Positions 1 through 11,784 of a stretch of 64,000 nt of DNA are shown piece by piece (position 1 is the first letter of the stretch; each line of letters opens with the position of its first letter). This DNA is from Cryptomeria japonica (lineage: Eukaryota; Streptophyta; Pinopsida; Cupressales; Cupressaceae), in the NCBI RefSeq assembly GCF_030272615.1, contig NC_081408.1, positions 306,242,450 through 306,306,449 on the forward strand. Reading direction: 5' to 3'. The translations under genes were made by a program, and so were the position numbers. The notes under the pieces were generated by a model. The model saw only the letters and a program-made list of their open reading frames with translations, did no database searches and had not been told where the DNA came from.

Positions 1-947
1 GTAAATGTGTTATTGATGATTATGATTGGTTGTCATTGATGTCAACATAATGGTTGTCATTAGCATCAACATGTGTTCTTGGTGATCTGGAAGATGTGTC
101 CCTAAAATCTCTATTGTTCCAAAATATGTGTTTCAATATTAGTTGAGTTGATGGTGATTCAAATATTTTTAATTATCAAATATGGGGTTGATTGATTGTA
201 TTCATGTATATCCTGATTCCATTCATATTTGTGTTATATTGGGAAATGGTTTTTGGGTCTAGATTAAGTCTTAAATTTGAGGATGTGTAGCATCTTTGGT
301 ATAGAATGTGAGTCATGATTTGAATCTATAATTTGCAATGGTTGTAACATGTTGGTCTGACCATTGATGTGAATTATGGTATGGTCTACTTTTCATTCCT
401 TCCCACCACTAGAATGTTTAGTGTTGACCTATTTTAGATCTCTATCTTGGCCAACCTCGAATATTATGTTTCCTCAAAGACAATATTTATATGAGGATGA
501 TCTAATTGTGTTAGTATGAAAAGGCACAACATTGTTATTGAAGATATGTGTGATTGAGAAGAAAGGATCTGATTATTGATGTTGTACGAAGTGTGTTGGT
601 GTTAAGGAACTGGATTTAGACTAGTTTTTACAATGTGTATTAAAGTGGTTGATTACCTTTCTTTCTTTCTTTGGGAGTGAGATATTTTATGGGTAGTGAG
701 CCACAATTTGTAAAAATCACCTTAACCATTGTTTTATATTGAGAACTAACATTCTCTAGGGTTTTTTTCCTTCTTGGGTTTTTCACGTCATATCTAGTGC
801 TCATTGTGTGATCTATTGTATGTCTATGTTTCATGCTATATCTGTCTTAATTAAGTTTATTGGTTATCATGGATGAGTGAAAGCATAGATGTAATTATTT
901 GAGATAACAATTGATTCACCCCCTCTCAATTGCCTAGATATTCAACA
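1..947 (+). repeat. Right part of an LTR (element start outside window)
   Basis: The segment has the texture of the LTRs seen elsewhere here. It ends with a block resembling their U5 ends: a line similar to ATGGTTTTTCC..TTGGGTTTTTC near 760-785, then TTCACCCCCTCTCAATTG at 915-932, then a terminal TTCAACA at 941-947. What follows (948 onward) is a different LTR family, so this LTR was probably inserted into the 5' LTR of E1 and only its right end lies in the window. No coding sequence is supported; the short ORFs are fortuitous. The left limit and full length cannot be seen. Confidence 0.5.
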
Positions 948-1894
948 TCAAAGTGGTAGTATGGATATGGGTTGCAGAGTAGTGATGTGTTTGTTTGAAG
1001 GTGTTGTAGAACAGTGGAAGATAGGTATGTATGTATGAAGATGAAGAACCTTGTTGATGGGTTGGGGTATGTGTAACAATTGATACTGGTGTGTTATAGT
1101 TGCTACAGATATGTTGCAGATGTATTTTTAAAAAGGGTGTTGCTTTGAAAATGTGTTGCCATTATGTGGATATGTTTTCATGTTGACCTAGTTTTGGATT
1201 CAGTCATGGCAATTGTTTTGGTGCTTTGGAAGTTATACTTCAAAAGTTTTTTTAGTGTTGATAGTGTTCGACAGTGTTTGCAGTGCTCCGCATTTTGGTT
1301 TTTGATGTTGATCTTTCAAAATATGTTGTTCATGACCTTAATTTCTTTATGTCAAGTTGGATTTTTTTTTTGCTTCAGAAGCGTGCTTGTGGAAGTTCAA
1401 GGATATGATCATTTTAGTTCTAGCCGACCATGAATATTTTTGTTCTTTTTTTGCTTTGGTGTTTGTAGCATGTGATTTGATCATTGGAATATTCTTGAAA
1501 TATAACATGTATAAGATCGATGAATAAGTAATCTTGGGGAAAGTGCTCTTAAGGTCAACTTGATGCATATACCCATAGTATATATATGTTATGATTTGAT
1601 TGATGTGATCTTGAAGAATGAGTGTGTGAGAGTGTTTGTATGTTCGTGTATTGAAGGAGAAAGGTAAAATTGGTGTGACAGTGATTAGAGTAGACAAATT
1701 GAGTTTGAGTTACAGTTATGTAGTTTTCTAAGTTCATTTTTATCTCTATTTCTTGGCAGTGAGCCTTCCCACAGTAAGCCATTGTATTTTGGGCAGTGAG
1801 CCCTCCTGTAGTGAGCCTTATAATATCATATAATTAGTTATATTATCTTGAGAGTTAACCCTCTCTATGGTTTTTCCCATTTGGGTTTTCTATG
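948..1894 (+). repeat. E1 5' LTR remnant
   Basis: This stretch is a diverged direct copy of 2130-2978 plus 17334-17581, about 1.19 kb apart before insertions are counted. Matching landmarks include TATGTATGTATGAAGATGAA (near 1025 and 2220), GTGGATATGTTTTCATG (near 1166 and 2376) and TTGATGCATATAC (near 1559 and 2747). It also holds the undisturbed counterpart of the P1 insertion site (ATGGTTTTTCCCATTTGGG, 1869-1887). It lacks the first part of the LTR, where an upstream LTR abuts, and it stops abruptly after TTTTCTATGTA, where the internal tail begins. Confidence 0.65.
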
Positions 1895-2049
1895 TACCCT
1901 TTGTCCTTGACATCAAAGGAGAAGAAATATAGATATTTTCTAAGGGATAGGGAGAGATATTGAATAGATGTATAGATAAAGAAGAATATGTTTCTAAGGG
2001 GGAGAAAAGTGGTTATAAGTGTTTTTCCATGAATGACAAAGGGGGGAAT
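1895..2049 (+). mobile_element. E1 internal tail and polypurine tract
   Basis: Only about 155 bp of internal sequence separates the two E1 LTR copies, so gag, pol and the primer site have been lost. The tail contains CTAAGGGGGAGA and ends in the polypurine tract GACAAAGGGGGGAAT directly before the 3' LTR start TGTTAGAAATATG at 2050. The abrupt join of LTR sequence to 3' internal sequence indicates one large internal deletion. Confidence 0.6.
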
Positions 2050-2978
2050 TGTTAGAAATATGTGTTTGGTTGGCATTGATGTCAAATCCAGTGATTTGGA
2101 TTGGTATGGAAATAGTAAGTTAGTGTACAAAGTAAAGGTCTTATAGAGTAGTAGTATGTGTAAGGGTTATAGATAAGTGACATGTTTGTATGAAGGTGTT
2201 GTAGAATGGCAAAAGAAAGGTATGTATGTATGAAGATGAAGAACTTTGTTGATATGTCGAGTTGTAGATGTGTTACAATAGATGCAGGTATGTTACAATT
2301 ATTGTAGATATGTTGCAAATGTTGTAGATGTGTTTATTAGAAGGGTGTTCCTTCATAAATTTTTGTTACCGATGTGTGGATATGTTTTCATGTTTACTTA
2401 GTTTTTGATTCAATTGTGGCAATTTATTTGGTGCTTCATAACTGTTTTTATTTTTGACGGTGTTTGATAATGTTTGCAGTGCTCCGCATTCCTCCACATT
2501 TTGGTTTCTAATGTTGATTTTTTGGAAATGTGTTGTTCATGACCTTAATGTCTTTATGTCAAGCTGGATTGTGTTTTTGTGCTTTGGAAGTGTGCTTGCA
2601 GAATTTTGATGATATGAGAATGTTTTTGTTCTTGTTTTGCTTTGGTGTTTGTACCATTTGATCTAACTGTTGGAATATTCTTAAAACATAACATGTAGAA
2701 GATTGATGAAGCAGTATTCTTAGGGAAAGTGTTCTTAAGGTAGACTTGATGCATATACTGGTAGTATATATATGCTATTATTTGATCAGTAGGATGTTGA
2801 AGAATGAATGTGTGATAGTGTTTGTTTGTTCATCTATTGAAGGAGAGAGGTAGTATTGGTGCAACAATGATTAGAGTAGGCATACTGAACTTCTGAAAAT
2901 TAGCTTAGCTTATACATACTACTGCTTTGCAACACCTTTAATCTATTTCTAAGTATGTATACTTCTAAAAATGAAATT
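2050..2978 (+). repeat. E1 3' LTR, segment 1 of 3
   Basis: It starts TGTTAGAAATATG right after a polypurine tract and is homologous to 948-1894. It is cut at 2978 by C1, resumes at 17334-17581, is cut again by P1, and finishes at 31836-32032 with the U5-type ending CAGCCCCTCTGAGTATTC...TTTAACA. The ORFs in this stretch are short, on both strands, and not conserved in the other LTR copy, so none is called. Confidence 0.7.
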
Positions 2979-4135
2979 TGTTAGCAATATCCAAGAGGGA
3001 AGACTAAGAGAGGTGGGTGAATCAGTCTTCACCGGAATAACCGACTCAACCATAAAACACAGATTAGATAAAATACAACAATAAGACATATAAGAAAATT
3101 AATAGCACAACACACAACATCAAGATTTTGATGTTGAAAACCTGGTTAAGGGAAAAACCATAGTGGGAACCTACCCATAGTAAGATGACACTCTGCAGTA
3201 GTATGTGAAAATATTACAATGAGGAATGCACATGCATTCAGAAACACTTCCTAGAGCTCAATGCTCAAATAATATTTTCCCAGAAGGCTACAACCCTCAG
3301 GGAATTCTCACTGACTTAGAATAAGAGTTAGACTACAATCCGAAAGAAATGAACTGAAAGAATAACATCTCCAAATGCCTTAATACAATAATAGTTAAGC
3401 ACAAATGTCTACCCTACAACTCCAACCTCACCACAAACTCAAACCTGAAGGAGTAATCACTTGTTCACACACAAACCTCTCATTGATAATGTAAACATAA
3501 CATTGACACCCAAACTACATGACTATATCACCTATATATACAATTCATCAACTTTGATAACAAGGTCGGCTAAACCCTCAAACCTTAATTATAAAATTAC
3601 ATCACACGATACACAGATTGACCACCAGACCAATATAATGGTTTACATAGCATAGCATGGTCCTAAATCAAATTCCCAAACACACAAATCCACCAAAAAT
3701 CATGCCAAGATCAACCGTAACACACTACACCACCAGAAATACTGCATAACATGCAAATTATCACCTGTTGATAGAAACAACCCAAAACTCACACAATGAT
3801 CAATGCGGATTGACAAAACAAATAGGATGTGATTAAGAAACACTAGCAAACATGTTAGAATCATCCAGAACAGTTGCACCAGTACCATGATTCAATTGAA
3901 ATGAAGATACACAAGACCATCCAAAGCAATATCCAAAAATCTCAGCACCAAAACTGATCACATTGGAATATATCGAAGGATATACCGGATTCTACAAAAT
4001 AGTGATAAGAAAACCAACACTACAAACTGGATTAGAAAATCTTTCCAATTTGTAATCACCAGAGAAAATCACAAGAATATGTTGACATAAATGACAACAT
4101 ATCCTATTAGTAGAATTGACCAAAAATATCCAACA
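2979..4135 (-). repeat. C1 3' LTR
   Basis: TGTTAGCAAT...TATCCAACA, 1157 bp, matching the 5' LTR at 16099-17333 through shared stretches such as GGGAAAAACCA, CTATATATACAATTCATCAA and AAGGTCGGCTAAACCCTCAA. It lies between the AAATT target duplication and a reversed polypurine tract. The weak ORFs inside it are not genes. Confidence 0.9.
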
Positions 4136-4152
4136 ATCTCCCCCTTTGGCAT
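4136..4152 (-). other. C1 polypurine tract
   Basis: Read on the minus strand, GCCAAAGGGGGAGAT lies directly before the 3' LTR. It is the expected primer site for plus-strand DNA synthesis. The same motif precedes the 3' LTR of C2. Confidence 0.8.
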
Positions 4153-4440
4153 TGATGGCAACATATGAATGTGAAAAACAATCAATGCAAAGAAAAGAAG
4201 ACATCTCCAACAAACTCCCCCTAAGATCAAGACTTAGAAATATTTTTTTCACATGATCTCTCCCCCCCTTTGACAACAATTCCAAAGTTCACAAAATAGA
4301 AAACCAAACTCTCCAAAATAGAAACATGAATCTCTTTCCCCAAAACACAAACCACTCAAGTAGAGGAGCAACACCAACTCACCCATCTAGATAAAAAGAT
4401 AAAGCTTTGAAATCCACCAGATTGATGCAACTTAATGCAT

Positions 4441-5497
4441 CTAGTTCTCATTAGGAGGGGTGGATACCCCTAACTTGTCTCTCAAGTAGACAAATGTATC
4501 TGTAGGCAAAGGTTTAGTGAAAATATCAGCTATTTGTTCCTTTGTAGATACATACTCCAACTTCACCTTCTCTTCACTAACTTCCTCTCTAAAGTAATGA
4601 TATTTGATTGACACATTTTTAGTCTTTGAATGTTGCATTGGATTATTTGGCATGTTGATAGTGTTGAATTATCACAATATATAATTGTAGGCTCATCATA
4701 AATAATTCTGATATCCTTCAACATTTGCTTCATCCAAACTACCTAAGTGCAATTACTAGCAACAACAATGTACTTAGCTTCAGTAGTAGATAAGGACACT
4801 AAATCTTGTTTATTTCTAGCCCATGAAACCAATTTCTTACCCAAAAATAATGCTTCACCTATAGTGCTCTTTTGGTCATCAACATCACCAGCCCAATCAT
4901 CATCAATATAGGCACAAAGCATGAAATCATCATTTCTAGGATACCATAATCCATAGTCCACAGTTCCCTTCAGATATCCTGAATATTCTCTTCACAATAG
5001 TGACATGACTCTCTTTTGGATCATCTTTATATCTAGCAATGGTGCACACAACATGCATAATGTATGGCCTAGTTAGAGTAAGATACAATAGTCCACCAAC
5101 CATAGATCTATACAAACTCTGATTAGCTTTAGGAGATTCATCATTCTTAGACAATTTACAACTAGACACCATAAGAGTTCCAACCGGTTTGGAGTCATCT
5201 AATCCAAACTTCTTTAGCAATTCCTTCACATACATAGGTTGAGATATGAATATACCTTTTCCAGTCTATGCAATCTGCAAACCTAAGAAAAAATTCATTT
5301 CACCAATCATAGTCATCTCAAATTATTTTTGCATATCATCATCAAACTTCATCCTCAAGTTATCATCACCACCAAATATTATATCATCAAAAAAGACTTC
5401 AACAATCAGGCTGTTATCATTTTCTATCCTAAAGTACAGATTGTTGTCAGCAACACCTTTACTAAATCCCAATTTCAAAAAGTATTTATCTAGTCTA
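4441..5497 (-). pseudogene. C1 pol, C-terminal part: end of reverse transcriptase and RNase H
   Basis: Continues the reverse transcriptase interrupted by N1; the reading resumes at 5497 with a residue run like RLDKYFLKLGFSKG. The catalytic box reads FFDDIIFGG (about 5370-5400) where Copia enzymes normally have YVDD. Downstream come the connection segment (LLKKFGLDDSKPVGTLM, near 5190) and RNase H with AYIDDDWAGDVDDQKST (near 4860-4910) and LSTTEAKYI (near 4775). The C-terminus near 4441 ends LRDKLGVSTPPNEN then stop. Reading frames shift near 4950 and 4700, so no functional product is expected. The family replicates element RNA in virus-like particles. Confidence 0.85.
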
Positions 5498-6604
5498 TGT
5501 TGGCTTGATGATGATTTTTTTAATGGATGACTTTATGTGTTGTCATTGATGGCACATATTCACACACACATATGTTCATATTGTCATAGTCATCTTAGCT
5601 AAGTCAAATCGGTACTCCTAAGTCTTTATATTGCAAACTGGTAGCATATGTATAGAGAAGTCTAACCGGTATATGTAGACAACCGATATACATAGTAAAG
5701 AAAATTGGTCTTGGTCAATTCCACTAACACCAGTTTCGAGATACAGTGGAGAGAATCAAGAAGATGAATGGAGACAAATAGTTTGTGTGTTGGAAGCGAT
5801 TAACACTTAATCGGTATTGGTGTTCCAACTAGTTTCATTGATTGTGTGATGAGTTATTTGTAACTGGCATTTTTGGCGATAAATTATGATGTGTTATGGA
5901 AGATTGTCTAGATTCACTGAACCTAGGAAATTGTGATGAGGTTCTTGAGCCAACATGAAATCTAATGTCTATAAAAAGACATTGTGATGAGCTATTTTGA
6001 CATGCAAGATACAAGTGATGTTATAAGTTAGATTTGATGCGATTTATTGAAGGAGTTGTAGAAGTATGTCGATGATGCAGTATTAAGTGAGCAGAAAAGG
6101 ACCTATACAAGCAAGATGTATTATTCCTAGATCATACCACCTGTTGTTTTCTAATCACTACAATAGTTAAATCCCCTAATCGGGTAAGCTCCAACAAGCT
6201 TCATTGTACAAATCCTCTAACAAGGTGATTCATTAACTTGGATCTAAATCCTCCACTAAGGTTACCTTTAACCAGGTATTTATCCTAATAGGGCTTTGGG
6301 ATCATTAATAGGATTCGCTCCCAACAGAGCACTTTGTAGACCTTAACCGGTTAGTTACCTATTTCTGCAGATAGTTAACTTGTGAGTCCCATCTCACCAT
6401 GGTTTTTCCTAGTTGGGTTTTCCATGTATAAACACTTGTGTTATGGTGAATGCTTTACTTATTGTGAATGCTTTTATAACACTTTGGATTACTTGCAAAG
6501 TCTTAAGTAAACTGGTTAATTGTTTTTACCAGTCTGGGTTTAAAGTGTTATTATTTTTTCTATCACTAATTCACCCCCCCTCTTAGTGCTTTATAAGTCT
6601 ATCA
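5498..6604 (+). repeat. N1 5' LTR
   Basis: TGTTGGCTTGATGATG...TCTATCA, 1107 bp, matching 11785-12906. Shared stretches include GGCACATATTCACA, TCTATAAAAAGACATT, and the U5 block ATTCACCCCCCCTCTTAGTG (6570-6589). The block near 6394-6425 (GTCCCATCTCACCATGGTTT) is also close in both copies. Visible differences suggest several percent divergence since insertion. Confidence 0.9.
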
Positions 6605-6606
6605 AT

Positions 6607-6619
6607 TAGTATCAGAGCC
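6607..6619 (+). other. N1 primer binding site
   Basis: TAGTATCAGAGCC lies two bases after the LTR. It differs at one base from TGGTATCAGAGCC, the usual complement of the plant initiator methionine tRNA 3' end used by Copia elements. Confidence 0.8.
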
Positions 6620-6666
6620 TCACTTCCTTAACGCTTAATTGCTTGGAAGGAAACCCTAAAGCCATT

Positions 6667-7951
6667 ATGGAGGATATGAGTTATAGAGAGATGGCTAGAG
6701 TATTTGATGCAACCAAGAAAGAACTTAAAACCCTGAGAGGTAGATTCAGAGCTTCACAAGTAAAGAGGAGATAATTGAGTGAGAAATTATTTGAGATCTC
6801 TGACAATAGCTCTTTAGATGAGGCCAACATTGATGCACTGGCTGAAGAAGTGGAGAAATTGAATGGTGAAAAGCTAAACCTAAGGAGAGAACTTGAAGCT
6901 CTTACAATCCGTATGAGTCAAGAACTTGAAGCAAGGAGGGCAACTGAAGACCTGATCAAAGAGAAAGATCATGAGATTTTTAAGATCAAGTAGGAGAATG
7001 CAGCTTTGCATGAACATTGGCATGAGGAGAAGGAAGAAAAAGAAGCATTAAAGTTGGATCTTGAAATGGCAATGTCTCTTAGAGAGACTCTTACAAAGCA
7101 TAATGAAGATCTTACCAAAGAGCTTACTGAGGCTAATGAGAAACTCGATAAATTCAACAAGAGCTCCTCTATGTTGGATGAACATATCCAATCTCAGAGG
7201 ATGAAAGGTGACACATCTGGACTAGGATTAAATACATCTGAGAAAGGAGAATCTCCTGGTACCAAGATCAACATGCATAAAGGTAAAATTGCTCCTAAGA
7301 CTAAGAAGCCTACCGGTAAGAAGGCTTACAAACCTGTTTGCTTTATCTATCACAAAATTAGAAATACTGCTAATTTTTATAGAAGCAGATCTAATGAGAA
7401 CACGGGCTATAATGCTAATAATAGATATGTGTCAAGGTCATTGTTACACATGCAATATGTATGAACATAGATTAGTTGAATGCAGATATGGAGTGAACAA
7501 TCTAGCACCTCACATGAATCCAAGACCTATCGATGACTAGAGAAGTGCCTATGACAACTGGAGAAACATGAATTGGCAAAAACCCTATGTCAACTAGTTT
7601 AGTCCCTATGAGATGGAGAAGGTAACAAGTGTGATTTTCACAATTTGCAATAACTATGAACACGTGGCTATAAACTATAGAAGAAGAATTGGAAGAGGTA
7701 ATGCAGGACCTTGGAGAGCATCTGGGATGGCCTACTATCATTTCCATAAACTAAGACACATGGCCAATTTTTGTAGAGAAAAGAAGAACCAATTGGTAAA
7801 TCACTCTGAAGATCAAAAAGGAAAGCAGAAGGTTGATGTTGAAGAAACCAGAGCAAAGATGAACAAAATTTGGAAGAAGAAAAGTGAGGATAAGCCAGTA
7901 GAAGAATCAAACCCTTCACCAAGTGTGGAGATTGCTACACCGATTAACTGA
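6667..7951 (+). pseudogene. N1 gag-like protein with coiled coil and four degenerate zinc knuckles
   Basis: Starts at ATG 6667 shortly after the primer site. The N-terminal half (to about residue 180) is a charged, heptad-like coiled coil (AEEVEKLNGEKLNLRRELEA, near 6845). The C-terminal half carries four CCHC-type motifs: CFIYHKIRNTANFY (about 7339), CYTCNMYEHRLVEC (about 7445), an FTICNNYEHVAINY motif (about 7637) and YYHFHKLRHMANFC (about 7733). All keep the knuckle spacing, but several Cys, His or Gly positions are replaced, mostly by single-base changes. In-frame stops occur at 6772, 6991 and 7538, with a frameshift near 7435. It ends in a lysine-rich tail (MNKIWKKKSEDK). Gag proteins package element RNA; four knuckles in one gag is unusual. 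Confidence 0.7.
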
Positions 7952-8465
7952 TGTTTTTAACAAGCCTAAGGGGAGCATATGGGTAAATCAACTTTCGGAC
8001 CCCTTGAAGTATGTATGGTAAGAGAGTTTTACATTTTGAGTTGTAATATGATAATATTTTATATTATTATCTATCAATTTTATAAGGATTACCAACTGGT
8101 TATATATCTATCGGTATAGGCGAGTTTGTTAAGTGGTAATTAGGGTTTGTTACCCTATCGGTAGTGTAATAAATGTAGTGAGTAAGTTAATAAAAGTAAG
8201 TTTCATTGAGTTATTTTTACCCTAATTGCATTCGAAGAAGAGCTTGTGAGCACTTGCAGAGCAAAATAGAGCATTGTTAGCTGATTAAGAACAAATTTGT
8301 GTTATGGATCAAAATTTTAATCATATTTGAAGATAACAAAAGGTGAAATGGGTGTGAATACGAGAGAACAATCAGCAACCCTACCAGTATGAAGGGAACA
8401 AGGTATTTTTGTTAATCTCTCTCGAATCAACACCAACAGAGAGTCTTTTGATTACTGTTGAAACT
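7952..8465 (+). other. N1 spacer between the two ORFs
   Basis: No coding sequence is supported. The stretch is AT-rich around 8040-8090 and contains no LTR, promoter or RNA gene that can be recognised. Confidence 0.4.
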
Positions 8466-11400
8466 ATGAAATCTATGGAATCAGATAAGATAGAATCTTA
8501 TAATGCATTGTCTCAAGTTCCATAAGGTGTTTTGATTAAAGGTGACTTGACTAGTTACATAGATTGCAAAATTGAGGACCTAGGATCATTGGCAATCTAT
8601 TCTCAACTTAAATCTTTATGTGATAAGAGCAAGAAAATCAAACCTGAATATATTAGGGTTTATGAAAAATGTTTTCATAATGCAACCTATTTTCTTGAAG
8701 ATTTTGAGGAAGGACATGTTAGGATTATCCTTAGTCATGTAGATGGTGGGATCATGTATCCTGATAGATCTCACACCATCACAAAGGAGGCCATTCATGC
8801 AGTAATTGGTTTCTGCCAAACCGGTGAAGTACCAAAATTGAGGACAATCTCAAAGGAGATTGTTATTGCACTGACAAAGACCATTGTTGATAGTCATGCT
8901 ATATCGGTTAATAACATTGCAGATCTAGGAGTCTAATTTAAAACAATGGTTATTGGCTATCGAATATTCCATTCTAGCAGGTTGAATAGTGTACCATCTG
9001 TTGTTGTGCATGCTACCTACAAAATGATGATACAGAATGCAGATTATGATTTGTGGGAGGCAATGAGAAGTCAATTGATGCTAAACTTAGAATCAATTAA
9101 GAAGGAAAATGATAAAAATTTAAATATGGACAACTATTGATTGGTTTGTTTTTCTACTTTCAGAATTTCATTCTAGGAATTGGTGATATTCAATGGTCTA
9201 AGGACACACCAGTTACAACCCAAATGAAGAATAGCATTAAGGGTGTGAAGAACACATTTCCTGTTGTCATGAATAGATATTTTAATGAGTTTCAAAAGAA
9301 AATGATCATGAGATTAAGGTTATCTAATGAAGTGGTGAAACACTTTGAAAAAGACATCTCTTTCACTATAATCACTAACTTTTGCCTTATGGAGGATGTT
9401 GAACCCAAAGAAGAAGAAATGGAAGAAATGAGCTCTGAAGTCAGCTATGAATTACTAATTGATTATGCCAACAACCTTTTGGCATCTCCTAAGGATACAA
9501 ATAAGAAAAGACTAGGAACTTATCAGGAAAGGATCGCACCTACTCAACCTAGTAGCGCTAAGGAGAAAAAGAAGAAAATTGGTCAATCTGCTTCTATGAC
9601 CACCAGTACAAGGGTAACCAGAAGTATTCAAATCAAGAAGGAACCAATACCCAAGGTGTATGAAAAGAATAATATTACAACAAAGAAGAGAGGAAAACAT
9701 CTCATTCTTCAAGCAAAATCTAAGGAAACTGATAATGAAGAACAATCAAAGATGATGAAATTGACTAGTAAGAAATCTAAACAAGTAGGAGACATTTCCA
9801 AGAAAATTACTCCTATTAATATTACAACATTCAAACCAATGAGTGATTTTGAGAGGAAATTAAAAACATTATGGAGGAAATGGTTTGATAATGTAAAAGA
9901 ATATTTTGATTCATTTGATGAAGGTCAGAAACAAGAAATTGTTCAAGAGGTAATCAATCACCTGTGTCAATACAATTAGTTGCCACAAGATGTTGAAAAA
10001 GACATTTCAAATTCTTTATATTCAATTCTTGAAAATAAATTGAAGTTGATTTTAGAACAGGACCAAGAGATTATTGATAGATTTTTTGTTCAATATTTTC
10101 CTGAGTTGTCTTGAGATGAATTATTAGCACTGCTTGCTAAGTACAAAGGATAGTTTCATTCTAAGACAAGGAGACTAAAATTATTGGATGGAAAGATTCA
10201 ACCTATTAAAGATGATACTCATAGAATTGCACAAGATATTCAAAGGATGAATGCACTATTGAAAGGATATGAAAATAAACCTAATCAGATTGAGACTGGA
10301 GCTCCACTGAAGCTAGATGCTGAAGAGTTTATTACACTAGATGTTGTCTATCTTGTCAAGAATAAGGATGACACAAGTTCTCCACTGGTTATATTCTTTA
10401 TGGATGATACTGAAGAAATTCAGGATACTATTGACACAACTGGTAATGTCATTGAACTAGTTAAGGAAACTGAACAACAACCCAATATTGTTGAGAAACA
10501 ATTAGCAGAGGAAGCACTGGTTAGTGAACCAAGAGTGGATATTCAACCACCACCAAAAAAAGATCATAATGTTGAAATTCAACTGCCACCAGTCACTACA
10601 GGCACACAGGAGGAATAAATAGAGACAGAGAAAGAGAAACCGAAGAAAAAGGATGAAGAGAAGAAGACTGGAGTGAAAAAGGAGAAGGAGAAAACAATAG
10701 CTGATGATGATGATGACTCAATAAGAATACAAGGTCCAATTGATGTGGATAAATTGAGCACATCTAAACTAATGGAGATTGCTAATTTTATGCAATCTTG
10801 GGCTCAAAAGAAAAGGTTGAAAGAACAAAGAAAAGAAGCAAAGAGTATACAGGTTGTTGTTGACATTTTGTCAAGTCTCCCACCAGAGATTGACATTGGT
10901 AATTTGTCTACCCCTATTGGCAAGATTGGATAGTTGGTTTATGATGCTACTGACCAACTGGAATCACTTGAAGAGGTAGCACATTCCTTAGCTGAAAAAG
11001 GTTACATAAAGAAAAGGGGAGAGCAACTAATGTTAGAGATTGATAAGGGCAAGATTGCTTTATCTGTGAATAAAGATCTTTTGACAACTACTATTGAAAC
11101 TGGAGGTAGACTTTTGGCCTATACATCTAAAGTTTTATTTTTTTATTACGATTTGAAGAAGAGGTGAGAAGATACAGAAAAGGAATTGGAGAGGATTAGT
11201 AATGCTTATATATCAATACAAGATTCATCTTTAGATTTTGGCAAATCGGTTGATGCTTTGCAACATCTGTTAGATGTCTATGATTTTGAGTAGGTTAAGA
11301 AAATCAGATCCTTGAAAGAACTGAAGAACCAGTTGATTCCAAAAGTTGAAATCCTATAGAAGAAATACAAGGATTTTGAAGCAGTTTTGGCTACCCCAGA

Positions 11401-11560
11401 GATGAGCATAGTGGATGCATTGGAAGAATTTATTGCACAAATTATGACAACTATTGAGATCACTGAAACACTATTAGAAACATGGGATAATGATTTTGCA
11501 CAGATGAAGATTCATTTTAGTGACATATTTTTCTTAAGAATTGCATTGAACACACCTTGA
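8466..11560 (+). pseudogene. N1 second ORF, about 1030 codons, unknown function
   Basis: Starts at ATG 8466 and can be followed to TGA 11558-11560 through about ten in-frame stops (for example 8523, 8934, 9977, 10616, 10931, 11165, 11291) and one frameshift near 9110-9140. The N-terminal third looks globular, with a segment around DFEEGHVRIILSHVDGG (about 8698-8750) and ITKEAIHAVIGFCQTGEVP (about 8780-8835). From about 9390 it becomes charged and low-complexity, rich in Lys and Glu, and is probably coiled coil (QDIQRMNALLKGYENK near 10216; ELERISNAYISIQDSS near 11180). No retroviral enzyme motif is visible. The family is not recognised. The long conserved-looking frame implies it was once a protein under selection. 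Confidence 0.6.
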
Positions 11561-11784
11561 AAAACTCTTATATTTATATATATGTAGTTTTTTATGCAAA
11601 TTTTGATGTAATATATATGTATTTTACTTTTCAATTTGGCATTGTTGTCAAAGGGGGAGTAGAAATATGTATGTCATGTGAAAATTGTGTATTTACTGTT
11701 AAGGGGGAGTCTGTATAATTTTTTGTAAGCACACTTAGGTGTAAAACTTTTCTAAGTGTTTCCATCAATGCCAAAGGGGTATAT
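11561..11784 (+). other. N1 3' internal tail with purine tracts
   Basis: Three purine runs occur: GTCAAAGGGGGAGTAG (about 11648), TTAAGGGGGAGTC (about 11699) and GCCAAAGGGGTATAT immediately before the 3' LTR (11770-11784). The last is the functional polypurine tract by position; the others resemble it and may be older or auxiliary copies. Confidence 0.6.
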
